From contig NC_088800.1 of the NCBI RefSeq assembly GCF_011386835.1, forward strand, positions 56,511,439 to 56,575,438: a stretch of DNA of 64,000 bases. Direction: 5' to 3'. How positions within the stretch are numbered: position 1 is the stretch's first letter; each line of letters starts with the position of its first letter. Below the pieces are notes generated by a model. That model saw only the letters and a list, made by a program, of their open reading frames with translations. It did no database searches and had not been told where the DNA came from. The position numbers were made by a program, and so were the translations under genes. Below are positions 34,791 through 46,370 of the stretch, in pieces. This DNA comes from Chrysemys picta bellii (Eukaryota; Chordata; Testudines; Emydidae).

Positions 34791-34895
34791 AAAGCCAGAG
34801 AACCCGGTGCCTTGCAAGAAGGGAGAGAGCCCAGGCCCCCAGACAGCTTTTCCTAGGCCCCTCGCCATAGATGCTGGGACTAGGGGAGCTGTTGC

Positions 34896-34985
34896 ACCCC
34901 CTGGCTTGAAGTGGTTTCCTTTATATATGGGGTTTACAGTTTGGATCAATGGCTCTCAGCGCCCCCACTATACAAATTGTTCTGG
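34896..34985 (-). repeat. Interspersed repeat fragment, family shared with 38.4 and 42.5 kb
   Basis: On the minus strand it contains the block with GAGAGCCATTGATCCAAACT and GGAAACCACTTCAAGCCAG, also present at 38425-38557 and 42455-42520 on the plus strand. Class unknown. Confidence 0.6.
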
Positions 34986-35821
34986 CACCCTGCCCCTCAC
35001 TGTGTGGCTGCACTGGCCCCAGAAGCTCCGCAGCCCCTCCTGCCCAGTGCTGCCCAGTTCCCATGAACAACCAGCCCCGAGGAGTCCATGGGCTGGCGGG
35101 TTGCAGCTGCACCCACAGGCCGTGGGCTGAGGCACAGAGCAGGCAGGGCCTGTCTCCGGTACCCTGGGGTCATTAACCAGGTGACAGGTCAAAGGAGGGC
35201 CCGATCCTGCACTCCGTGCCACTGGCTGGGCTCATGCAGACTCCGGGGGGAGGGGAGCTAAGGGGGTCCCAGGGCATGTCCTGTCCCCATGGCAGGAGTC
35301 TTGGGAAACACCCGCCAAGGCAAAGAACCTGCTTCCCAGCGAGCCCGATCCTGCCGTCCCCCCAGTCCCCGGCCGGGCCCCGCGCGGCTCCGGTACCCCA
35401 GGGCGTGGCTGCTCGGTGAAAAGCAGATCAAAACCCAGCGGCACCGCCGAGCCCGGCCCCGGCTGGGGTCAGCCAGAGGAGTGGTGGGCGGGAGCCGCGG
35501 GGCTGGGGGCTCCGGGGTCCGGGAAACGTGCAGAAGCTGCGCCGTGCGTATGGGGACGCTGGCTGGGAGCGCAGCAGAGACGTGGCCCTCGCAACACCCA
35601 AAGGTGCGGGTCCCCCGGGACTGGTGTATGGCTGCGCCGAGGGGTCCCCGCCCGGCCGCCCCGGGTGGGGTGCTGCGTCGCAGCGCTGCCGGGTGCGCCA
35701 CGGGACCCACCCGCTGCTGTCACCCGGCCCAGCTGCCCCTGCAGCCCGCACCCTCCAGCCCCAGCCCCGCGCGGCGCAAGGAGAGAGCAGGACAGCACAC
35801 GTGGAGCGCAAGGCAGCGGCT

Positions 35822-35827
35822 TTTATT
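35822..35827 (-). terminator. Alpha-A polyadenylation signal
   Basis: AATAAA on the minus strand, about 67 bp past the alpha-A stop codon. Confidence 0.85.
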
Positions 35828-35893
35828 TCAGATCATTGGGCTGCTTGGTTGCGCACAGGGGCTGGCGGAGGCCAGCCCGGCCGAGGCCGCCGC

Positions 35894-36677
35894 CTAACGG
35901 TACTTGGAGGTCAGCACAGTGCCCACAGCGCTCAGGAACTTGTCCAGGGAGACGTGGACCTCGGGGGTCAAGACGCTGGGCTGGTGGATGGCCACGACCA
36001 CCAGGAAGCAGTGGTTCAGAAACTGGAAGACAAGGCACGCGAGTGAGAAAAGCTGGGAACCGGCTGCACAGAAGGGGCCACCCAGCTGCTGCCCGAACCG
36101 GCCTCAGCTAGCCCGGCACCGTCCTCCCGGCCCTGTTCAGTCATGGGGCGCCCCTATAACCCAGCAGTCCGCCCCAGGGGCGGGGGCACAGGGACAGCAA
36201 GGGCTGCGGGCGCCGCATAGGAGGGAGGTTGGGGAGTGCCCCGGGGGAGGGGGGAGCAGCGGGCTCGGACCCGCGAGGAGCATTTCTCCTGGTCACTCAC
36301 TTTGAAGTTGACGGGATCCACGCGCAGGGTCTGGGCGTGTATGTCGCTCAGCTTGCTGAGAGCCGAGGCGAGGTCATCGATGTGGTTCACGGCTTCCCCC
36401 AGGGCAGTCAGCACCTTCTTGCCGTGGGTCCGGATCTGGGCGGAGCCGTGGTGCAGGTCGAAGTGCGGGAAGTAGGTCTTGGTCTGGGGGTAGACGGTGA
36501 ACATCCTGCAAAGAACATGGCGGGTTAAGGGGGGGCTGGCCGGGCGCAGGCGGGGCGCGGGGCAGGGCGCAGCGGCTGTTACCTCTCCAGGGTCTCGGCG
36601 CCATACTCCTCCACGTGGGCGGCCACCTTGTTCCACACGGCCTTCACGTTGGCCTTGTCACCCGCGTTAAGCACCAT
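35894..36677 (-). CDS. HBAA: Alpha-A globin (adult major alpha chain)
   Basis: Exons run 36677-36583, 36505-36301 and 36022-35894, giving 142 residues with Met. Introns are only 77 and 278 bp, with GT-AG ends and the standard phases 2 and 0. The chain starts [18 protein letters not shown], ends TSKYR, and has distal His59 and proximal His88 (Met counted as 1), with [16 protein letters not shown] around the distal site. It pairs with beta chains to form definitive hemoglobin A and carries oxygen in red cells. The sequence reads like emydid turtle alpha-A. It is the 3'-most gene of the cluster and lies in a GC-rich, CpG-rich block. The frame is intact. Confidence 0.97.
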
Positions 36678-36733
36678 GGTTCCGGCTCCGCAGCACCAAT
36701 CCCTCCAGGGTACCCGCCTGCAGCCCCGGCCAC

Positions 36734-36742
36734 CCTTATATC
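36734..36742 (-). promoter_or_regulatory. Alpha-A TATA box
   Basis: GATATAAGG on the minus strand, about 57 bp upstream of the start codon. A CCAATG box follows further upstream at 36771-36776, next to a GGGGGAGGTGGGG stretch that could bind SP/KLF factors. Confidence 0.75.
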
Positions 36743-36770
36743 CCGTCCCCGCGGCCCGCCCCACCTCCCC

Positions 36771-36776
36771 CATTGG
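36771..36776 (-). promoter_or_regulatory. Alpha-A CCAAT box
   Basis: CCAATG on the minus strand, about 30 bp beyond the TATA box, the usual globin promoter order. Confidence 0.65.
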
Positions 36777-37514
36777 TTGGCACCGGGCCTGCCAGGGGAC
36801 CGCTGAGCTGCTCTGCCTGCAGGATGCCCAGTAGGAGGCACTGGACCCCCGCGAAGAGAGCTGCTCTGCCGCCCGGACACTTCACACACCCCTGCGCAAG
36901 AAAGAGGGGGCCTGTCCCCTGGGGGCGCACCGGGGAGAGCAAAGCGCAGGGGCAGGCGCATGTCCCTCATGCTGGGGCCACCAGTTGCCCTGGGCTCTGA
37001 AAGCCCCAGGAGCTGAACGATCCGCGGAGAGGCGCCACACTCAGCAGCGATCTCCCCGGCCTGCTGCCTAGTGGGCTAAGGGGAGAGCTGTCCAGAGTGC
37101 TGGGCTCCTCCGCCTTAGGCGGTGCCTATGGCTGGGCATCCTGGGGTCGCCCATGGAGCCCGTTGGGGGGCTCTGCCCGTAGAGGCAGCATGAGGCGGCG
37201 GGTCTGCTTGGGTGGACCCGGGCGCCTCCTTGAACTACAGACAAAACGAGAGAAACAATTCTCAGCCGAGAGTATCTTAGCCCACTCCCTGAATCCTCCG
37301 CCGCCTTTTCCCTGCCAGTGTCTGCTGCGCCCGGCAGAGAACACGGGCTTGGGAGGGGTGGCTCACGCTGCTAAGGAGAAAGTATAAAAAGTAGCATTAG
37401 CGCTACTCAGGGGGCAGTTCCCCCATACAGTGCTCCCCATACTGCCCCCTCCTATACACTGACCCCGGAAACACATTACCCCTCCTGGCCCCTTCACACA
37501 TACTGGTCCCCTGC

Positions 37515-38815
37515 TAAGAACACAAGAATGGCCAGCCCAGTATTTTGTCTTCTGATAGTGGCCAGTGCCAGAGGGAGTGAATAGAGCAGGGCAATTATTG
37601 AGTGATCCATCCCCTTGTCCTCCACTCCTGGCCTCTGGCAGTTAGAGGTTTAGGGACACCCAGAGCATGAGGTTGCATCCACGAGCATCTTGGCTAATAG
37701 TGGTTGATGGACCTGTCCTCCATGGAATTCTCTAATTATTTTTTGAACCCAGTTATTGTCTCGGCCTTCACAACATCCCCAGCAAAGAATTCCACAGTTT
37801 CATTGTTCCTTATGTGAAGAAGTAATTCCCTTTGTTTGGTTTAAACCTGTTGCCTGTTAATTTCATTGGGTGATCCCTGTTTTATGTGTTATGTGAAGGG
37901 GTAAATCGCACTTCCTTCTTTACGTTCTCCACACCACTCATGATTTTATGGTGTTCTATCACATCCCCCCGTTGTCTCTTTTCTAAACTGAAAAGTCCCA
38001 GGCTTTTTAATCTCTCCTCATACGGAAGCTGTTCCATATCCCTCATCATTTTTGTTGCCCTTCTCTATACTTTTTCAAATTCTATTTTTTTTAAACGAGG
38101 TGACCAGAACTGCCCGCAGTATTCAAGATGTGGGCATATCATAGATTTATATAGAGGCAATATGATCTTTTCTGTCTTATTATCTATCCCTTTGCTAATG
38201 GTTCCTAACACTGTTCGCTTTTTTGACTGCTGCTTCACATTGAGCAGTAGCTTTCAGAGAACTATCCACAATGACTCCAAGATCTCTTTCTGCAGTGGTA
38301 ACAGCTAATGTAGCCCATCATTTTGTATGGATAGTTGGGATTATGTTTTCCAATGTAGATTCCTTTGCACTTATTAACATCTTCCATTTTGTTCATCTCC
38401 AGTCACCCAATTTTGTGAGATCCCTTCAGGGAGGCTGGAACAATGTATATCGTGGGGATGCTGTGAGCCACTGAACCAAACTGTAAACCCTGTGTATGAT
38501 GAAAACCACTTCAAGCAGGGGGGTGCGGCAGCACCTCCAGCCTCTATGGATCCTTTCCTAACTCTTCACAGCTAGCCTTGGATTTAACTATCTTGAGTAG
38601 TTTTGTGTCATCTGCAAACTTTGCCACTTCACTGTTTACTCTTTTTCCCAGATAGTGTATGATTCTGTTGAACAGCACTGGTCCCAGTACAGATCCCTGC
38701 CCCCCATCCCATTTACTGCTCTCCATTGTGAAAAATGACCATTTCTTCCTACCCTTTGTTTCCTGTCTTTTAACCAGTTGCTGTTACATGAGAGGACCTT
38801 CTCTCTTATTCCACT
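37515..38815 (-). mobile_element. CR1 LINE, 5' truncated, antisense
   Basis: The minus strand runs from an RT portion (near 38700, read as DQCCSTESYTIW and FADDTKLLKIVKSKA) to the 3' end at about 37515 with TCTTGTGTTCTTA. Stops and frame changes show that it is dead. CA/C-rich satellite-like sequence lies on both sides (37425-37500 and from 38816), so it may have inserted into that array. Another repeat is nested at 38425-38557. Confidence 0.85.
38425..38557 (+). repeat. Interspersed repeat nested in the CR1
   Basis: CR1 similarity stops after GAGATCCCTTC and resumes at CTAACTCTTCACAG. The insert carries AACCAAACTGTAAACCCTGT and GAAAACCACTTCAAGCAGG, the same family as 34896-34985 and 42455-42520. 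GATCCCTT and GATCCTTT beside the edges may be a worn duplication. Confidence 0.65.
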
Positions 38816-40935
38816 GTGCCACCCCACACCCACTCCTCACACGCTGCTCCCTCATACAGACTTTCCCCATACACACATCCCCACACTGCCCCTTCATACA
38901 CACTGCCCCTCCACACACTGTTCCCTCATACATACTCCCCCTCACACACACTGCCCCCACGCACTGCTGCTTCATACACACTGCCCCCCACACGCTGCCC
39001 CCACAGCCCTCGACCCAGACCCTCCACACACACTGCCAACCTGATGCTGCACCATCATATATATTTTACACACATACTGCCCCTTCATATTCACTGCCCC
39101 CCACACTACTGCCTCACACACACTGCCCTGTAACACAGACTGTGCTCCTCATACACTGCTGGCTCATACATACTGCCCCCTACACGTGCCCCCCCACTGC
39201 CCCTTCCTACAAACTGCCCCACGCGCTGCCCCCTCATATACACTCCCTCTCCATTCACTTCCCGTCCACACACTGCCCCCCATGCTGCTCCTTCATACAC
39301 ACTGCCCCCACACATACTTCCCGTTCATACCCACTGTCCTCCCCACACACTTCCAGTTCATACACACTGACCCCTCCACACACACACTGCCCCCTCACAT
39401 GCTCTGCCCTTTCGTACACACTTTCCCCCCCACACCCTAACCCTACACACACACAGTGCCCCCTCACACACACTGCCCTTTCGTACACAATGCCCCCCAC
39501 ACCCTACCTCTCCACACACACTGCCCTTTCATACACACTGCCCCCCCACACCCTACCCCTCCACACACACACTGCCTCCTCACATGCTCTGCCCTTTTGT
39601 ACACACTGCCCCCCACGCCCTACCCCTCCACACACACACTGCCCCTTCACACACACTGCCCTTTCGTACACAATGCCCCCCCACACCCTACCTCTCCACA
39701 AACACACTGCTCCTTCACACACACTGCCCTTTCATACACACTGCCTCCCCACACCCTAACCCTACACACACACTGCCCCTTCACACACACTGCCCTTTCG
39801 TACACAATGCCCCCACACCCTACCTTTCCACAAACACACTGCCCCCTCACATCCTACCCCTTCACACACACACTGCCCCCTCACACACACTGCCCCCCAC
39901 GCCCTACCCCTCCACACACACACTGTCCCCTCACACACTCTGCCCTTTTGTACACACTGCCCCCCACACCCTACCCCTTCACACACACACTGTCCCCTCA
40001 CACACACTGCCCTTTCATACACACTGCCTCCCCACACCCTAACCCTCCACACACACACTGCCCCCTCACACACTCTACCCTTCCATACACTGCCCCCTCA
40101 AACACAGCTCCTCCCCACACACTGCTCCCTCGTATGCACTGCTCCACACACTGCTTCCTCATACACACAGCCCCACAAAGAGCACCACACACACAGTGCC
40201 ACTCCTACACACTGCCACCACACTGTCCCCTCATATACATGGTCCCCTCACATACACTGACCCCCACACTGAGCCCCTCCCCACACACTATTCCCTCATA
40301 CACACTGCCCCCCAACACTCTGCTTCTTTATACACTCTGCCCCCCACTGCTGCTCCATACAATTTCCCCCATACACACTGCCCCCCCACAATGCCCCTCT
40401 ACATACAGCCACCTAATACATATTGCCCCCAAACACTGCCACTTCATACACACTGCCCCTTCAGATACATGTCCCCCCACACTGTGCCTTCATACACACT
40501 TTACACACAGCCCTTTCATATATTCTGCCCCCCAACACATGCCCCTTCATACACACTCCTCCCGCATGCTGCCCCCTCACATACACTCCCCCAACAGACC
40601 ATCCTCACGCACTGCTCCCTCATACATACTGCCCCCATGCACACAGCCCCTTCATACACACTGCCCCCCAACATTCTGCTCCTTTATACACCCAGTCCCT
40701 TCACCGCTGCACCACACACTGGCCCCCATACGGTCCCCTCCTACACAGTGCCCCTCCATGTACTGTCTCCTCAGTCACTGTCCCCTTACAGTGCAGGGTC
40801 ACACACCGCTCCCCCATGTTCACCATATACAAAACCCACAGTCACACTTCATCTACACACAAACACACACTTACAAACACTGCCACCCCAAAAACCCTGT
40901 CCTCTATTCACACACACATCCCCTCCCTCTCTCAC
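38816..40935. repeat. Large CA/C-rich minisatellite between alpha-A and alpha-D
   Basis: About 2.1 kb is made of CACACTGCCCC(C)TCA-type short units. Between 39430 and 40090 a higher-order period of about 64-68 bp is visible from the spacing of CACACCCTA cores. The plus strand has almost no G, so long stop-free frames (up to 512 codons) appear but are not genes. It ends in a looser CA-rich region (40840-40930). The CA tracts could adopt alternative structures. Confidence 0.9.
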
Positions 40936-42234
40936 AGGCTCACATACATACATGTTTGGTGATGATAGATAAAGAACACAAAGCACTTCACTAGGGTTCT
41001 GGCTGAGCCAGAGCACCGAAGACTCCCAAACAAAGGGAGAGGTTGGTGTGCACGCAGCACACAACTAATGTGGCACGGCCTATTTTAAACGGAGATTTAA
41101 TGCAGGGCATGGGTGCTAAGTGGAGAGCTTTGGGGCTTTTCTTCTAAAAAATGGAAGCCATCCTCCCTCAGTCCAGCTGTCTTGGTTGGAGCAAAAGCGG
41201 AGGCTTCAGAGCAGTCATGGTTTGACCCAGGGTAACCAGTCCTGGTTTGTCCCAGACAATCACTAGTCTGAGAACAGTTTGGCCTGCACAGTGGGTAAGA
41301 TGTCTGAGTCTCTGAATTATGGGACTCAAACTTCCCATGTGGAGCAGCTCCAGTATGGGAAGTTTGGGTCCCACAATTCAGCCCGTTCTGCAGATCTAAA
41401 GACAAGTGCTAAGTGATAGTGACAATTGAAGATAGGCCCTAATTCTGTCCCTAGAAGATAGTACGGCTCAAGGATCTCAAAGTAAAAAATTCAGCCTCCC
41501 CACTGCACACCCTCCTCCCCAGCCAAGTAGGTGAGGCATGTTAGTTCTATTTTGAAGATGAAGAAGCAGGAGGCAGAGAGAGACTAGAGAGTCAATGGGA
41601 GTGTGGCTATAGACTCTAAAGTGTCCAGGACTGGGCCCTTAGTGACTTGCCCCAGGTTGCACAGAAAGTCAGAGTTAGAAGCTCTGTCTCCTGCCCCCCT
41701 CCCCCCCCCCCCCCAGCCCCTGCTTTCACCACAAGTCTGCTCCCGCTCTCACCTCAGCATGTCCACCAGCTGTGTACATGTTCTGGCTGATAAAAGCACA
41801 CCCTGCAGCGCGGAGTGCTCCCACACTCTGACATGGCACTGGTGTTCCAGAGTCACTGCCTCTGTATTTTTCTTGTTGATTCTGCCAGTCCCTTTTGGAG
41901 TCGAGAAGCCCAAGCCCATGTGTACTTAATCTATTCTCTGCTACTATTGTCCTCCCATTCCTAGGAGTGGCCCTAGCATCTCCCAGGAGAGCTTAGTTAT
42001 TCTTCTTGACCCTCTTTAGTATTGCAATAAGGACATTGTGCAGCCTCACCTTCTTATATCTACCTCTAGATCATTACTGTGAGTCTAACCCTGGTCCACT
42101 GGGGCCCAAAGTTGTGGTGGGTGACAGGAGCTGGCAGTCCGGGCCAGGTCCCCACATCAGACCCAGCAATAGGTAGAAAAGGCTGTTTCCAAGCACCCTT
42201 GGAAGTGATGGATTACAAAAACTTTGTAACTTTG
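40936..42234. other. Noncoding between the array and alpha-D
   Basis: No exon was recognised. A poly-C run lies at about 41700-41714, and a MIR-like fragment (AGTGACTTGCCCCAGGTTGC) at about 41640-41690. Confidence 0.45.
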
Positions 42235-42440
42235 TTACAAAAACAGGCCAATTCATCTTGAAAATGTTATCTACATGTGCTAAACAATCTGTTCCACTTG
42301 TATTTAGCTGGGACTCTCTGAGTCCCTTTCCCAGCCCGGAAGAAGAGCTCTTGATAAGCTCAAAAATGTCTCTCTCTCACCAGCAGAAGTTGGGCCAATA
42401 AAAGGTATTACCATACCTCCCCCACCTTGTGTCTCTAAAA
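42235..42440 (+). mobile_element. PLE 3' terminal fragment
   Basis: It contains CTAAACAATCTGTTCCACTT, GAAGAAGAGCTCTTGATAAG and AGAAGTTGGGCCAATAAAAG, the same terminal block as in the PLE copy ending at 5.5 kb. It lies just past the alpha-D 3' end. Confidence 0.75.
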
Positions 42441-42454
42441 ACGTTGGCAACGCT

Positions 42455-42520
42455 GGGAGCCATTGAATCAAACTGTAAACCCTGTACAGGATGGAAACCA
42501 CTTCAATCCAGCACCTGTGC
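42455..42520 (+). repeat. Interspersed repeat fragment
   Basis: It shares GAGCCATTGAATCAAACTGT and GATGGAAACCACTTCAA with the copies at 34.9 and 38.4 kb. Confidence 0.6.
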
Positions 42521-42660
42521 CCTTGGCAGGTCTCATTGAGGAGTTTATCAGACCCGGTTGTTTCACAGAATGCAGACCCCAGTGACTTACAGGCAGCGGC
42601 AGAGCTGAGTACCCCCCCCCCCCCAATAAGACACGGAGACAGAGCTGCGTGGTTGGCATC

Positions 42661-42666
42661 TTTATT
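42661..42666 (-). terminator. Alpha-D polyadenylation signal
   Basis: AATAAA on the minus strand, about 58 bp past the alpha-D stop codon. Confidence 0.85.
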
Positions 42667-42723
42667 GGGTCAGAGCACAGCAGGGCGCGTGGCTAACCCG
42701 CCGGAGCCGCCAGAGCCAACCGC

Positions 42724-43547
42724 TCACCGGTACTTCTCGGCCAGCACCGCCGAGACGGCGGCCAGGAACTTGTCATAGGCGACGTGCACCTGCGGGGTGT
42801 ACTCGTCGGCCAGGTGCACGGCCAGCACCACCTGGAAGCAGTGGGACAGCAGCTGCAAAGCAAAGCGCACAGTGTCAGCGGCAGACCAACCCTCGGCCCC
42901 AGGGAGCCCCGAGCCGGCAGCGCCTGGGACAGCCCGCACCCCCGGGAGAGAAGGGAAAGGGGGGGCTGATCCCGCACCCCCGGGAACTCTCCCCGGCCCT
43001 GGCCTGCACTTGCCTTGAAGTTGACCGGGTCCACGCGCAGGTTGTAGGCGTGCAGGTTGCTGAGCTCGGAGAGCGCCTCGCTGAGGTTGTCCATGTGCCT
43101 CACGGCGTCCCCCAGAGCGGTCACCACCTTCTTGCCGTGGTGGCGGATCTGCTCCGAGTCATGGTGCAGGTCGAAGTGGGGGAAGTAGGTCTTGGTCTGG
43201 GGGTAGACGGCGAACATCCTGCGGGGGAGGGAGGGAGGTCAGAGACAGTGAATCCCAAAGTCCCCCACCCCGGGTGCCATGGGAGCCGCGCGCCGGCCGG
43301 CAGGGACACCCCGCGCCCTCCCGTCCGGGTGCCAGGGGAGCCCCCCGGCCGCCTGCCCAATCGGGTGGGGTGCCCCCATCAGCCCGGTCCAGCTGCGCAG
43401 CTGGGTCATTTCCAAGTCGTGCCTGCGCTGGTTTCCTCCCTGCCCCCGCCCTTACCTCTCCAGGGCCTCGGCCCCAAAGTCCTCCTGGTGCCCCAGCACC
43501 TTCTCCCAGGCGTGTTTGATCAGCTGCTTCTCGTCGTGGTTCAGCAT
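42724..43547 (-). CDS. HBAD: Alpha-D globin (minor definitive alpha chain)
   Basis: Exons run 43547-43456, 43218-43014 and 42852-42724, giving 141 residues, the usual alpha-D length. The chain starts [17 protein letters not shown] and ends LAEKYR; distal His58 and proximal His87 are present. [20 protein letters not shown] is a strong alpha-D block. Intron 1 is 237 bp and GT-AG. Intron 2 is 161 bp and begins with GC instead of GT (AAG|GCAAGT), a known alternative donor reported for bird alpha-D genes. Alpha-D pairs with beta chains in hemoglobin D; mammalian HBM is its relative. It sits between pi and alpha-A on the same strand, the standard amniote order. The frame is intact and GC-rich. Confidence 0.96.
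43012..43014 (-). other. Noncanonical GC splice donor of alpha-D intron 2
   Basis: The exon 2 end AAG is followed by GCAAGTGCAG on the minus strand. No GT within reach preserves the K|L junction seen in all alpha globins. The remaining donor positions match the consensus perfectly, as expected for GC-AG introns. Confidence 0.9.
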
Positions 43548-43605
43548 GGCGGCGGTCGGGGGTCTGCGCTGGGCTGGCTGTCCGGGTCCGCTCGCCTCTG
43601 CCGCC

Positions 43606-43615
43606 CCCTTTATAG
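43606..43615 (-). promoter_or_regulatory. Alpha-D TATA box
   Basis: CTATAAAGGG on the minus strand, about 60 bp upstream of the start codon. No CCAAT box is evident nearby. Confidence 0.75.
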
Positions 43616-43661
43616 CTGTGGCAGCCGCCCTCCTCCTAGCTCCGGCTGGGCCGGCCCTGAT

Positions 43662-43667
43662 CTTATC
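43662..43667 (-). promoter_or_regulatory. GATA site in the alpha-D promoter
   Basis: GATAAG on the minus strand, about 47 bp upstream of the TATA box. A further GCGATAGC lies at about 43690. GATA-1 sites at this distance are typical of alpha-globin promoters. Confidence 0.5.
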
Positions 43668-43699
43668 CGGGGCGAGGGGCGTGCGGCCGGGCAGCTATC

Positions 43700-45160
43700 G
43701 CCTTCCTAATGAGACCTGCCCGAGACACGGGGCACAGCCCGGCCTCCAGTCCTGGGACCCCGGAGCAGGCAAGCACATCCCGTGCCACTGTGCCTGGCAG
43801 GACAGCAAGGCAGAGGGTCTGGGAACAGCCCCACGGGCACCTAGCCCTCAGGGCAGATCCCACACAAAAAATCGAAGCACTCACAGTCCCCTCCCCAACC
43901 GCCAGGCCCCCGGCTAGCGCAAGGAAACAGCAGGAGGGCTGTAAAAATCATTAAACTGTAACGTCAAAGGAAATGTTCCAAGGGGCACCCTCCTGAGCCT
44001 TTCCTATCGTGGTCAGCCAAAAACCCCAGCTTCGACTGGTCTGCATCTGGTGCAGAACACTCCCTTTGCTGCTCTGGAGCATAACAGAAACTAGCCTCTT
44101 TGCCCCCAGAGGGTAGCACACAAGGGTCTCTTAGCACAGTCCACAGGGCCCTCTTATCCTCCCCTCAGTGACACCAGGGTAAACTAGGAAGGATTCCAAG
44201 GCACTAGGGTGAGCGGGGTGTAAATGAGGAGAATTTGACCCATCTCAAGCACTCTTGTTTTTCTTCACTTCCCTTGGGTAGTTCCATCCTGCTGGGAGAT
44301 TTACTGCACTTGAACTTCTCAAGCTGCCCTCTATCTGCTTGTTTAGAAATTTCAATCTCTCATAGATTCCTAGACTGTAAGGCCACTAGGGACCATTTGA
44401 TCATCTGCCTGACCTCTTGAATTTATCAGGTTTTAACTACCAACTGTTGGTTCTTGTTATGCCTTTCTCTGCTAGATAAAAGAGCTCTAGTCAAGGAAGG
44501 CCCCATGCTGTTTTGTTACATAAGCATATTTGGAAAAAGAAAAAACCCATAGTCTTCTAAGGAAAGACTCAATGCAAAATATGAATGTAACATGTCTACT
44601 GCTTCTCTCTACTCCCTTCACCCTTTGGGAGTCAACAGGATGTATGTCAAATTCAGTCTGTGTAGGAAGCAAAAATTCATTTTTAATTGTGTTGGCTGGG
44701 TTGGGGCTACAAAGTTAGGTCTCCCAGTTTACAGGGGTTCTGCCAGGGATGACCAAGAGAGGTGTGCACAAAGATCAAGGGAAAATGGCCTTTTCATAGT
44801 AACTAAACTGTTAGTAAATTTACAGCAGATTTTGGAATCACTTTATGAGGAATACAAGTTGCAGGGCACTATCAAGAACATTACCATTTCTGCTCTTTCT
44901 TCATTTGGCTATTTGCCTATGCAATTACAGTAATTAAACATGCAAATTACAAATATACAATTTGTGTGTACAACAGCCTATGTAAGTTATCAGGAATTCT
45001 GGTCTCTAAAGTGTATTTGTTATGCTTCAGGGTCAACAGACCACTTGCTCAAAACTCTCAAAGCTGTTGTCTCCAACATTGGTTCACATTTGTAACATTA
45101 TTTTCACAACTATAAGGGCTATTAATTGTCTTTCAATGAAAACTTTCATTCTGCAGAATC
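43700..45160. other. Noncoding between alpha-D promoter and CR1
   Basis: No exon was recognised. A worn LINE tail lies at about 44345-44425 (TCATAGATTCCTAGACTGTA). The rest becomes AT-rich. Confidence 0.45.
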
Positions 45161-45164
45161 TGAA

Positions 45165-46370
45165 GCTGAAGAGGTTATGATGGCCAAAAGTATAACTGGG
45201 TTCAAAAAAAGAACTAGATAAGTTCATGGAGGAGAGGTCCATCAATGGCTATTAGCCAAGATGCTCAGGGATGCAACCCCATGCTTTCAGAGTGGAGAGA
45301 GGTAAATAGTGGTATCCCCCAGGGGTCTATACTGGGACCAGTTCTGTTCAACATATTCATTAATGATTTGGAAAAAGAGGTAAACAGTGAGGTTGCAAAA
45401 TTTGCAGATGATACAAAACTACTCAAGATAGTTAAGTCCAAAGCAGACTGTGAAGAGTTACAAAGGGACCTCACAAAACTGGGTGTCTGGGCAACAAAAT
45501 GGCAGATGAAATGCAATGTTGATAAATGCAAAATAATGTACATTGGAAAACGTAATCCCAGCAATACATAAAAAATGATGGGGTCTAAATTAGCTGTTAC
45601 CACTCAAGAAAGATCTTGGAGTTTGTGGATAGTTCTCTGAAAACCTCCACTCAATGTGCAGCAGCAGTCAAAAAAGCTACCAGAATGTTGGGAATCATTA
45701 GGAAAGGGATAGATAATAAGACAGAAAATATCAATGCCTCTATATAAATCCATGGTACGCCCACATCATGAATACTGTGTGCAGATGTGGTCGTCCCATC
45801 TCAAAAAAGATATATTGGAATTGGAAAAGGTACAGAAAGGGGCAACAAAAATGGTTAGGGGTATGGAACAGCTTCTGTATGAGGAGAGATTAATAAGACT
45901 GGGACTTTTCATCTTAGAAAAGAGATGACTAACAGATGATATGATAGAGGTCTATAAAATTATGACTGGTGTGGAGAAAGTAAATAAGGAAGTGTTATTT
46001 ACTCCTCATAACTCAAGTATTGGGGTCACCAAATGAAATTAATAGGCCGCAAGTTTAAAACAAACAAAAGGAAGTACTTCTTAACACAAGGCACAGTCAA
46101 CTTGTGGAACTCTTTGCCAAAGGATGTTTGTGAAGGCCGAGACTATAACAGGGTTCAAAAAATAACTAGATAATTTAATCAAGGATGGTGTCCCTATCCT
46201 TTGTTTGCCAGAATCTGGGAATGGATGACAGGGGATAGATCACTTGATGATTACCTGTTCTGTTCATTCCCTCTGAAGCACCTGGCATTGACCACTGTTT
46301 GAAGATAGGATACTGGGCTTAATGGACCTTTGGTTTGACCCAGTAGAGCTGTTCTTATGTTCTTATGCTC
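45165..46370 (+). mobile_element. CR1 LINE, two consecutive fragments, sense
   Basis: 45165-45280 is a CR1 3' piece (TTCAAAAAAAGAACTAGATA). From about 45285 a longer CR1 begins within the RT: the frame to 45571 reads IPQGSILGPVLFNIFINDL and contains the catalytic FADDT. Later frames carry RPHHEYCVQMWSSHLKKDIL. The 3' end is at about 46365 with TTCTTATGTTCTTATG. Stops and shifts show that it is inactive. Confidence 0.88.

Noticed and set aside
22000..35000. A further globin (theta-like or duplicated alpha) between alpha-A and globin Y
   Set aside because: No FPQTKTYF-, VDPVNFK- or EKYR-type block was found on either strand outside the four assigned genes.
35289..36111. Plus-strand frames of up to 231 codons over and beside alpha-A
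   Set aside because: Antisense or flanking GC-rich shadow frames; partly opposite the confirmed alpha-A exons.
38659..40994. Very long open frames (366 and 512 codons) rich in Pro, His, Thr and Cys
   Set aside because: They lie entirely in or beside the CA/C-rich tandem array, overlap in several frames, and follow from the lack of G and of stop codons in the repeat.
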